A DNA stretch of 64,000 bases from Arthrinium phaeospermum (lineage: Eukaryota; Ascomycota; Sordariomycetes; Amphisphaeriales; Apiosporaceae), in NCBI GenBank assembly GCA_006503535.1, contig QYRS01000008.1:1054001-1118000 (forward strand), read 5' to 3'. The notes under the pieces were generated by a model that saw only the letters and a program-made list of their open reading frames with translations, did no database searches and had not been told where the DNA came from. Positions 1 through 10,100 of this stretch are shown here, one piece after another. Both the position numbers and the translations under genes were made by a program. How positions within the stretch are numbered: the first letter of the stretch is position 1; each line of letters starts with the position of its first letter.

Positions 1-2425
1 TCCGCCCTATCTTGGTGAGATTAGTCATCCTCGGCCTCCCTGAATGCGGGGCGTTTGTTCATTGAAGCTCCCTCGGGAGGAGGGCCTTTTCACGGCGACT
101 TCAGCTGACCGTGACGAGTTTGTGATTCAGGCGGCGAGTCATTCTATTCAATTGGTTGCAGCAGCACTCATATCTCCATTTTTTCACGCCATTTCCATAC
201 CTACTCGTGGAGCTATCGTCTCTGATGGGTGAGTGGTGGTGGCAGTGGTGGGATAGGCGGCTACATACGTGGGTTCCCAAGTGGTCTTAGTTGCATTCCT
301 GGACCCCCCAGATTTCCCATAGGCCCCATGCCTTGCTCCATCCGACAGTAAACCCGAACGAACAACACGATATCGTCGCAACCGACTCGCGACCACAAAG
401 GGGCCTAGCACCTTCGCTTCTGGCGGCGCATTGGTTTAGAGCCCGGTGGTAGGATCGCCGTCGTGCAACGGTTCTAATGTTCCTCGTGCCGTCCGTTTCC
501 GACCACGGACGAGCCGTCAATGGCAGCCGGCGGGCTTCGGTCCTGTTGATGTTGACATTTTCTATGATGCTGCCCATTTTAAGTCCCGAGCCAATAGAAG
601 CCATACTCCCCACCCGGATCTTCAATGGATATGTTGGACCCCGAATCCAGCCCTACTGCTAGAATCCTCGCTTACGTAGCTGCTGTGCTATGTACTTCAC
701 ATGTCGTATTTTGATTGCTCTTCATCCCGACTCCCCGATCTCTGAGATGCTCCGACCGCTTTCGAGTCGCATTGATTCACTAGGCTGCAAAATCGGTCAT
801 GGGTCTGTCCTTACCTTAGAACCATGTGCTCTCTGCTGCTCTCCAAGCTTACAGGCAATACCGTGGTTCCAACCATAGTTCGTTATCGCACACACCCTCG
901 TCTTATATCCAAGATATCGCGATTGTCGTGCTTCTGTCCATTGTGCTTTGAGCCATGCCAGAATTGCAGCAAGGTTGTGCAATGCATCTTGGCCGCCCCT
1001 GAAGCCCCTTGTGGTAATTGCCGACCATGTAGAAATGAGAAATTGGCCCATCAGGTAGGTGTGTGGCTAAGATTTGAAGATACAGTAAAAATCATGGGGG
1101 TTGCTATACGACACATGCGCAATAGACTTGTTCCATGTGGCCTGGGTGGAGATAGCGGGCCCGTCGTAGCACGGCAGAACACCACCGTTTTTCTCATTCT
1201 GTTCAGTATTCACGCATGGGACGAGTCGGATCAGAATAAGCTGACAATTGCAGCGTTTCCAGTTCCTGAAAGTCCTAAATCTGCAGCAATGATGTATGCC
1301 AACCTGTGGGCTTGCAATGTCGAGAACATTGGGGAGTGCGACATGATGACGTGATGTATCCTTTGGGAATACTCCGTAAATCTACCGTCAATTTTCATGC
1401 CCAGAGTAGGTCTGTATACGAAGATGACCGTATCTGTAATCCATCGGGCATCGGGCGACTTGGCTATACAGTCATTGGGATTGCCATTTCAAAACGACCT
1501 CGGCATCAAACCAGGACAACACCACTCCTGATATCTGTATCCCCCTAATGGCAATGGCGCTGCTCTTGGTATAATACTTCCCGTAAATGATAGATAGGCT
1601 AAGTTATCCAATCGGGTATTATACCTATATAACAGAACAATATGCCAATAGCACCAAGTGACTCCTGGGATGCACAGTACAGCAAAACCGGGTGGGATCA
1701 GCGCTTTCGCCGTTGAGGGGATACCCAATCCTCGAACACAAAAAGGACATCGCTACTTCTGGGTCATCATCACAGGATTCAATCACCAAAGGGTGCATAC
1801 CGACTCGAGCATCAAGCATTTGAACGGCCACGATATCGTTAGTAGCTGCAGCTAACATTGTGCGGAGCGTCGAGGGTCTAGGTGACTGACTCCTAGTTTA
1901 GCCGGCTAGAGTCTTTCTTCTATACTTCATGATCAAATAAATCAAAAACTCATTGTATCTATTGTACGTGTAGCTTGGTATTTTGACGCTCTGAGGGGTA
2001 GACGCTTCTGGCATTGCACATTTAAGACGAGTCAGTGAAGTAAGTACTTGGCACACTTTCGCATTTCTCATCGAGCAGCATTCTTCCGTGCCTCAATTGC
2101 AAATGACTAAATCAGGGGTGTTCACTAGCACTGATCTCGATTAGAAGAGAGCGCGCGCGTATACGTGTCTATGGCACGATGCCCTCAAGGTGGGATCATC
2201 CCACACGGGAAGAACTATGTAGACCAATGATACGAGCACCCGTCAACATATGTGGGCTGCTGCACCGAATTCTTGATATGACTACGATGCCACCAAGCTG
2301 GCCCCCCTAATTTCTCCACCTGCACATGGCAGATCCTCCTTCTTCGGCAGCCATGGGCCGCGAACATAGTATCCCCAGTCAGAAGGAAGACACAGCCCAC
2401 GACTCGTAGCCAATACGGACCTAAC
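1..2425. other. intergenic, no gene recognised
   Basis: No frame in this stretch shows a recognisable domain or the C/G-ending codon bias of the window's real genes. The longest open frame (824-1354, plus) is Cys-rich and is treated as a finding, not as a gene. A short dispersed repeat (1548-1584) is listed separately. The end next to 2426 should hold the 3' untranslated region of the alpha/beta hydrolase. Confidence 0.6.
1548..1584 (+). repeat. dispersed short repeat, copy A
   Basis: This 37-bp segment recurs at 60233-60269 in the same orientation with three mismatches. It includes 22 identical bases in a row (a core reading gcgctgctcttggtataa, then tact). A chance match of that length is very unlikely in 64 kb. 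Both copies lie in gene-poor DNA, so a relic of a mobile or dispersed element is the natural reading, but no terminal repeats or coding capacity are visible. Confidence 0.6.
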
Positions 2426-3729
2426 TCAAGCCCCTTGCTCCTCAAGCAGCCACTTCACGCCCCGGACCGTATCCTCGACGAAGCGCCGACTAGCCTCGAG
2501 CCGCGGGAAGTTGGTCCAGAAGTAGTGCCCGAGCCCCGGATAGAGATCGAGCCGGGTGCGGACGCCGGCCTCGTCGCGGAGGACGCGCTCGTAGATCAGG
2601 GCCTCGTCGCGCAGGGGGTCGAGGCCGCAGACCTGCAGGTAGGCCGGCGGCAGGCCGCGGTGGCCGTGGGGGGACCGCTCGCCGAACAGGAACGGCACGA
2701 AGAGGGGGCTCTCGGGGTCGGCCCGGAGCAGTAACCGCAGGCCCAGCTCGGCCTGGTCGAGGTCCTTGAGGACCGGGTCGGTGCCCTGGTCGGCGCTGCG
2801 CGTCACCCCCGGGTGGCTCAGGTACTCGTCCCGGTAGCGCTCGGGGATCAGCTCGGGCCGCCGGAAGCAGGTGATGACCGGCACGCACAGGTACTGGCCC
2901 GTCAGCGGCGGCGACAGGCCCTCATCGCGGGCCACGTGTGCAAGCACGGCGGCGATGTTGCCGCCTGCCGAGCCCCCGCCGACAATGAATCCGGCTGAAG
3001 GGTCGGCGCCGAGTGAGGCGGCATTTTTGGCGGCCTGAAGAAAGCGTATATCATCAGCAATAGTATCGTGACGTGCCTTCAAAGTAGCAGCTGCTTCCAA
3101 ACCAAAGACGAATCAAACCAAGAATCGATAAGCATACCCATTGCAAGGCATCCCAAGAATCGTTGATCCAAGTCGGAAAGGGATGTTCCGGCGCAAGCCT
3201 GTAGTCCACATTGACGCACACAGCCCCCAGGTCTCTACAGAACAACCTGCAATTCACTTCCTCGTCAGTCAGGTCGCCCATCGACCACCCACCTTCATGG
3301 TACATGACGACGAGGGGTCGTCTGTCCTGCCTCTGCGCCTGCGCCTGCGCCGCCTCCCCCCTCGGTCGATAGATCCGGACGGTGATCTCGGCCCCGTCGC
3401 GCACGGGGATCTTGCGGTCCTCCTCCTCGACCTGGTCCGGGATGGGCCCCGGCAGGTACCGCAGATGGTGTAGCTCGCGCAGCTTGGTGGCGCGGTGCTG
3501 CCGGCGGGCTTCATGGTCGTCGCGCCCGTAATACGGATCCGACGGCTGCGGGTCTCGGATCGGATGCTTCTCGAGCTCCTGTACATATGGGGGCATGGGG
3601 CAAGCCACCTTCAGAGACAATCCTCTTCATGTTCCCTGTCCCCTTCTGCGATTGGTGTGCACTTACAGCGCTAAGTGCGGGGTCCACGACCCCCAAGGAT
3701 CGCAGTTCTTCTCTGGTACGAGGAGGCAT
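2426..3729 (-). CDS. alpha/beta hydrolase fold-3 (HSL-type) esterase/lipase
   Basis: Three exons on the minus strand: 3667-3729, 3138-3578 and 2426-3034. Introns at 3579-3666 (gtaagt...acag) and 3035-3137 (gtatgc...ttcag) are both phase 0, giving 370 residues. The start at 3729 is the first Met of a frame that splices cleanly into the conserved core. The hormone-sensitive-lipase signature is present: an oxyanion loop HEGGW (115-119; a Glu replaces the first Gly of the usual HGGG), the nucleophile elbow GSAGG (Ser190), the acid site in GLDPLRDE (about 307) and the base in GLGH (His338). Family members hydrolyse carboxylic esters of short or aryl-acyl substrates. There is no signal peptide, so the enzyme is probably cytosolic. 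The substrate cannot be named from sequence, and the nearest gene (LRR, same strand) offers no functional clue. Confidence 0.9.
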
Positions 3730-4573
3730 GGTTGTTTACTCAGATCGTTGCTTGTGTTGGAAAGGCTGAGATAACGACTTGGAGATATATCTACATATGT
3801 ATGCCGAGCCGCCGAGGACCAGCCCCTCCCTGTCCTACTACATACATTATGATTTGTACGATAACATAAGTATGACGCGTATGCTAGTCCTCACGTCCGG
3901 CCAATCACGTTGTTACGCCGGTTGGCCATGTAAGTAATACTTACCCATATCGTACATATGGTATTCTCACGTTTTGTATCATTTAGCAACTTCACCGTCG
4001 ATTCAAAACGTCAAGCAAAGTGGGTTGAAGAGGGAAAAAGGCACAGTTTATTTTGATCAGCCATCACGCCGCCGATGAGCCCTAAACGTTGCTCGATAAT
4101 GCCTATTTGCCTTTCCTGGAGCCATGCAGCTCAACCCGCCGACAAGTAAATCTGCTGTCCTCTTCTAACGTGAACAAGGCTCTCCTTGTGCAGCAAACAG
4201 CGCTCTACTCCTTGACTATCTCGTCCCAGAAACAAATGCAAGAACCTATGCAAGTACCAAACGCAGAAATTCATGCGAAAGCGGGGAGTATCGTAACCGG
4301 AAAGATCAGAACATGCAAGACAACCACAGAAAAACCCCCAAAAATCATCATGGGGCCACCAATCCTTCCAATAACGCCATGACGCTATGCTCCATTAACA
4401 TCGAAACATGAACAACTAGAATAACACAATGCTGCAGGGGTTATAGGTATGCTTCCCAAAACAACTCCCAACACACAATAGGGAGTAAATGTACGAACCG
4501 CTCCAGACCAAATCGTGGTCCGTATCAACGGGGGAGGGGGGAGAGAAGGTAGGCGAACTGGGTGACTCGTTAC
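3730..4573. other. intergenic between two minus-strand genes
   Basis: This should contain the promoter of the hydrolase and the 3' region of the LRR gene. A G-rich run lies near 4530-4550. Open frames here are short and have no domain or codon-bias support. Confidence 0.6.
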
Positions 4574-7111
4574 TCAGCCAAGAGTACGACCACTGTGGAT
4601 TGCCTGCGCACTCACCGTCCGGGGCGTGTTAGGTCCCGGTCGGACTGCAGGCGCCGCAGAGAAGTCGCCTACAAAAGTAGTCGGTTTTGTTGACTCCCAG
4701 CTCTCTTCGTTCAGAACGCTCAGATAGCCATTGCCAACCTTGTCTCTCAGCGCTTCAATCTTTTGCCGGTAGATCTCGCCACTGACGTTCCAGTCCTGGA
4801 CGTCTCTCCAGGAGCCTGGCGACTCCTGACTGGAAAATGACGTAGATTGTTCTGAGAAAATTGCAGTGTTGATCCGCGGTACCTCGGGAGGACCCATGAC
4901 CGCCGGTGCTGGCTCTGCATGTGTTGTATGCGATCTCTGAACCTCAGGCTTATGTGAGATGCGGTAGTTGTTCTCTGAAGCGGCTGGTGTGACTGTGGCA
5001 TCTGCACCTATGTCTTGCACTACGGGTGTATTCATGGACGAGATGGCAACATCACTGGTTGCAAGGTCTACTATACGGCGCTTCGGTGTCCGCCGCCGCC
5101 GCGTCGAACTCGTATTAATTTCGCTGGCAACCGCCTTAGGAGTGGGCCTCTCCTTACGGAGGATGGCGTGGTCTTTGGGTGCTGCGTAGATTATTGTAGG
5201 CTTGCTGACATCAACGGCTGGAACCTCGGGGACGGGCAGTTTCACGACCGGGACAGCTTCGGGGATGGCGACACGCTCAACCAGGAATCGCTTCTCCGAG
5301 TAACTCGGGCCTGATGCGTCGATGACGATATCCTCAGTATAGCCTGGGGTCCGGCGGAACAGGTTGAAAATAGTTATGCGGTAGTCCTTATGCGTGCGGG
5401 TGAAGGGGTTTCCTTCTACCCAGATCTCCCGAATATCCGGAATGCCTGTGAGGCGAGCCAACTCCTGCGGCTCCGTCAATCGATTATCTCTCAGGTCCAG
5501 GCGTTCCAAGGGGTACAGTTTCTCGATGCCAGCAAGAGAAGCGAGTCGGTTGGCCCGGAGGTTCAGCGCCGTGATCGCGGGGAGCGGGTTCCGCGTCAGA
5601 GAGTGCAACGAGTCTATCATACAATGTGACAGGTTTAAAGCCCGAAGAGCGGTGAGTGTGGCCACACAATCTGGTATCTGGGTGAATAGATTGGACGAAA
5701 GGTCCAATGAGTTGAGAGTATTCGCCAAAGGGGCGAAGCTGGTTGCCGGAATTGTCGTCAAAGAGTTATCCGCCAAGCTCAAATGCTTCAAGAACCGCCA
5801 CTTTGTGGCAGGGAGAGTACCCGTGGCAAGCAGGTTAGATGCGCTGTGCCGGGGGTTATGCCAGGAGTCTGACAGGCTTGAATGTGAACTCCCGGAGCCA
5901 GAGCGCCTTACTTTGTGGGAGCTTCTGTTGGCCGTGGACTGATGGCGGGAAGTGGCCGGCCTGTGAGGTGAATGACTACGGGGCCGCCCAGATGATTTGG
6001 TGGGGGACCTAAGTTCATCCGTCACAATGTTTGCAACGGAAGCACGGCGACTGGTCTGTGGTGACGTGACATCCGTCCCAAGAGATCCGACGGGGAGATC
6101 GCCGAGGGAACTGCGCGCATCAGGTGAGCTAGGAATTGATCCTGACTTGTACACCTCAGCATGGGGTATTGTCGGGCTCCTCCGAGGGCTTGAAGAGTGA
6201 GGGTGAGTTGGTGAAGCTTGCGCCTTAGAGCTGCGTCGCCGTCTCTTGTCCATGTCATCCAGAACAATGTCGATCAGGATATCAGCTGGGTCATCGATAC
6301 ATGCCCGTTTCAACGTCAGCGAGCGAATCTGCTCGGCGACACGGTCCCAACCGAAAAACTGCCTGAAGTCGATCCCGCTAACCTCCAAGGCTTGTAGGTT
6401 TTTGAAGACGTACAAAGGTACAGCAGAATCGAAGGGGAACTCTTCATAGCCACGAATCAGTCTCGCTCGCCAGTCGGGAGCCAGTCTAAGACATGGGATT
6501 TTGGTAAAAGCCGAATATAGGTATTTCAGGTCGGCCATTTGAGCCGCCTTCTGCTTTTCGTTTCGAGCCGCCGATATACTGGCTCCTATTCCGAAACTAG
6601 ACCAGAGAGCCGACATGCCCGACATGACGCTTCGTACACTCGACACGGATCTGATGGAGACTACATCGGAGCCACGGCTGTGGGTCCGCTGGTCGGCACT
6701 AAGAAATGAGACATAGTTCGCCGAAGTCGAAGTGTCGTGAAGATTCTCGAGTCGTACTTTCATGGGGCCGACGTTGATGCCCATCTCTTCGAAGCGAGAT
6801 AGCAGGTAGAATAAGTGGTGAGGTGTCAAGGCTAATTTTGCCGGCTTCAGATTGTGTGAAGCGAAATTCAACGAGCCGAGCGACAGGGCAGCAGCAAGAC
6901 CGTTAGATGTGGATGCGGAGGTCGAAGGCCGTTCAGGCAAAGGCGCAGGTGACCTTGGTGTGGGCGGCAGTGCCGAGATACTCTGAGAGCTGCCATGCCT
7001 GGGAGTGTTACTCTGCCTCCGGAGTTGCAGCGCGTTGGCCAGCGCCTTTTCGTGCGTACGCACGAAGCTGGCCAACTGCTTGACGAAGAACTCCCCGTCT
7101 TCTGAGTCCAT
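4574..7111 (-). CDS. leucine-rich-repeat protein of filamentous fungi
   Basis: A single open frame of 845 codons with no intron needed. The N-terminal third (1-275) is partly ordered and includes LRR-like stretches near 235-275. It is followed by a long Ser/Arg/Pro-rich low-complexity linker (about 295-435). A clear block of typical leucine-rich repeats spans about 440-575, with LxxLxLxxNxL spacing such as LKHLSLADNSL, LNSLDLSSNLF and LERLDLRDNRL. The block is closed by an LRR cap (WVEGNPFTR) and a segment of the kind found in nischarin-like LRR proteins. The C-terminal 250 residues look disordered. LRR blocks mediate protein binding, so a scaffold or signalling adaptor is plausible, but no partner can be read from the sequence. 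No signal peptide or membrane segment is visible. I recognise the architecture, not a named gene. Confidence 0.88.
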   Translation of the reverse strand: MDSEDGEFFVKQLASFVRTHEKALANALQLRRQSNTPRHGSSQSISALPPTPRSPAPLPERPSTSASTSNGLAAALSLGSLNFASHNLKPAKLALTPHHLFYLLSRFEEMGINVGPMKVRLENLHDTSTSANYVSFLSADQRTHSRGSDVVSIRSVSSVRSVMSGMSALWSSFGIGASISAARNEKQKAAQMADLKYLYSAFTKIPCLRLAPDWRARLIRGYEEFPFDSAVPLYVFKNLQALEVSGIDFRQFFGWDRVAEQIRSLTLKRACIDDPADILIDIVLDDMDKRRRRSSKAQASPTHPHSSSPRRSPTIPHAEVYKSGSIPSSPDARSSLGDLPVGSLGTDVTSPQTSRRASVANIVTDELRSPTKSSGRPRSHSPHRPATSRHQSTANRSSHKVRRSGSGSSHSSLSDSWHNPRHSASNLLATGTLPATKWRFLKHLSLADNSLTTIPATSFAPLANTLNSLDLSSNLFTQIPDCVATLTALRALNLSHCMIDSLHSLTRNPLPAITALNLRANRLASLAGIEKLYPLERLDLRDNRLTEPQELARLTGIPDIREIWVEGNPFTRTHKDYRITIFNLFRRTPGYTEDIVIDASGPSYSEKRFLVERVAIPEAVPVVKLPVPEVPAVDVSKPTIIYAAPKDHAILRKERPTPKAVASEINTSSTRRRRTPKRRIVDLATSDVAISSMNTPVVQDIGADATVTPAASENNYRISHKPEVQRSHTTHAEPAPAVMGPPEVPRINTAIFSEQSTSFSSQESPGSWRDVQDWNVSGEIYRQKIEALRDKVGNGYLSVLNEESWESTKPTTFVGDFSAAPAVRPGPNTPRTVSAQAIHSGRTLG

Positions 7112-10100
7112 TGTTATCGTGAGATTACGAAGACATGGAGGACACGGTTATGAGAGGAAGTTGTGCGACACGGATTGGTTTGATAAACGAGCCGTAGGTT
7201 GGCCGGATGCGTGGTGGTTCCGGAGGGTAGTCAGGAACCTGGGTTCGTCCGAAGGATAAAGATATGGGAAAACAAGATTGGAGATAAAGCTCCTATCTGT
7301 CAGTCGACTTGCGACTCTGTCGGGGCTTCTAGCCAAAGGCCGTCCTGGGGAGACAATGTCGGTTAGCTCGAGAACGTGAAACTCATGGCCTTCAACGTGA
7401 ATGACTAGGAAGTGCCGAACGTGGGGGGAGATTGTGATAGCCTGCTACCACTGCTGGAGATGGTGGGGAGTATAGACGCCGGTTGATCTTGAAGCCTGTC
7501 TATAGACCAAGAAAGTGTGGCACCCATGACTCGCATCGAGTTCTATTGGTGCCTCAGAGGTTTGCTATGTGGTTTTATAGATCTGTTTCGCAATCTAGGC
7601 CAGCGCCGACGCATCATGGAGAATCGGCTTCGACAACAGCGCAAAACTGTGTTACACGGCCACTCTCGCTCTCACTTTGCATTGCACTTCACTCTCGAGG
7701 ATGATGCTCCAGGCGGCCAACGGCGGGCCAAGTGGGAGGGAGGGGCGGTTAGGAAATGGGGGAAAAAGGAAAAGAGCGGCCATGAAGGGTAGGACAACCA
7801 GGGCGGAGGTGAGGCAGCAGCAAGTCTGGAGCAGGTTGAAGCAGTGTCACAGTCACATGAACCCCAAAACACAATGCATGGACGGGTCGAGGCCAGATGG
7901 GCCGTGAAGAGGAAATTTGTGTATAGTGAAGATAACGAAAGGCAGATCACCATGACTCGAGTATCTGGCGGAGGGCAGCATGTGGTGATGCACGTACCGG
8001 TATCGTGAACCAAGTGAATGGCCTTGTTCGAACCGCGTCTAGCAGACTCGTCGTCGGCGTCGTCGTTGGAGGGTTTGTCGCTGATTCGTCGTGGTCGGGC
8101 AAGTCGCTTGCTGGTTAAGATGGCTTCGAGCAAAACAACAAGAGCGGAAACCGAAGAATTTCGAAAAGATAAGGAGCGACTCTTCAAATATCCTGGTGTG
8201 CGTACACGACGCCTCCTCGAAAGAAAAGATTGTTCGTGCTTCGTGCGTTAGAACAGGATTCCTGTCTTTTAGTCGCTTCAACCACGCAAAAAGTGCAGGT
8301 CGGGAAAACGATAAGATGCTGCCAGAGGAGGCTGCGGCGGTTGGGGAGGATTATGATAATAAAAAGAGCCCAGAGCCGGATTCCACGACAAAGTTGCAGG
8401 TGCCGGCGTTCCTCAGATCCCCGGCCCAGTTGCTCTTAGTCGGTCGGTGGGTTTTCTCAAGGTCCTCTAGGTCTCTAGGAGGGGAGGGGGACTGGAGCAT
8501 GAGCGAGGAAGAAAGATGCTGGTAAGAGGTGTGGGTACATCCACTTTGGAACGAGGGTGGCATGGGGCACTACCAGACCTTACGGGTGATACCCCCAGTC
8601 TGTTCGAGGCAGTACCGGTACAAAGCTAGCACGGCCCTGGAGTTCTCCCTCCTGCAGCATTATTGACCTATTCAATTTATATCAAAGCCGCCTTCAGCAC
8701 CGTTTTTTTTCTCTTCTCTCCCTCTGTGTTCTTTCAGCAGAGGTCGCCGGGGGAAGGGGAGGTTTCTTTAGAGGAGTATGTATTCAGCCAGCGCTTGCAC
8801 CCCACTGCATATGCAGATGATGTCTCTAGAAGACGGCAAGTAATTGAGGTTTGGGTAGAATGAGGCGTGCGCTCACGACCCGAACCAAGACTTTCAACTC
8901 TCCCCATCCCGCCTCTGTGGGCATGGGCACGGTCGTCCACTATTGATACCTATCCTGAAGAGCCTCCATAAAACCTCGTACTTGCACTTGTTGTCGTAGT
9001 ATTGTCGAGAGATTGGCGGCAAAGCAATCAGATGGTCCAGTCTTTCAGTCAGCCAATCGATCAGCCTGTTCACTGAACGGGCCAATAATCAGCGCCTATC
9101 TGGCTTGTATCAGCCGCAGATGCCTCCTGTCCCCGAATAAAATACATCACCTGGAGGAGCACTACCAGGCCCAAAGTACATCTACCCTGCCCTAGCCATG
9201 CAGGTGCTCTTGGAAAACCTGCATGTTATCTGGCCCAAGTGGGCTAGTCGGGCATACATAAATGATGCAAATACACTTCAACCTACCTGAATGCACTGCA
9301 AGACGAGACTTCAAGACAGACAGGACCGACGGTGGGGACGAGGAGTCGAGGAGACAACGACGACCTGGAGGGCAATAGTTCTGCAGAGAACATTTCGAAC
9401 ATAGAGTTACTCCCTACAAATATCATCAACACTTGATCATCATCAGCGCGACGGATCGTTTCTTAGCCAACATCATAATTAGTCATGCCCACAGCAACCC
9501 GAGAGGAAGAAACCGAAGGACCCTTGCTCTGAGAGATGGCCCGTACCACGCTGTGCAACCATGACTTTGGAGGACTACTTGTACTACCTAGACCGGGGCC
9601 AGAATCTCCATGGCTGCTGAAGAGGTGTGGCAGCCAGTTAAACCACCACGGCTAGACCGTCTGATGACAGGCGAAACAGGTCACGAAGACTTCATATGTT
9701 CATACGAGCCATGACAGTATGTGCAGCACAATTCAGCCGAACGCAGCACGCTTGACGCTGCTGGCTACACATGCAACTTCTTTACTCGCCTCCTGGCGAT
9801 TGTCACACCGACTTACTTGGTGTCAACCACGATGAAAATTTCCCACCCCCAAGTAATACTTGGTCAAACATATTATCACAGGGAATTTTGTTTTGGTGGT
9901 GTTTGTTTACAGGCACCGGGCGCGCTCTATGGTCACTGCTGTTGCTATCGCTGGTCATCTTTTTTTTTTTCCTTCGTCTCTTCGCTTCTTGCTTACCCAT
10001 TTTTTAGTCTCCTCCACTCGAGCTCCGACTCGGACATTAGCTGCAAGGCTTCCAGCCTCACAATGTCAATGCTGATGCTACGCATGTCGGCTCCTTGACG

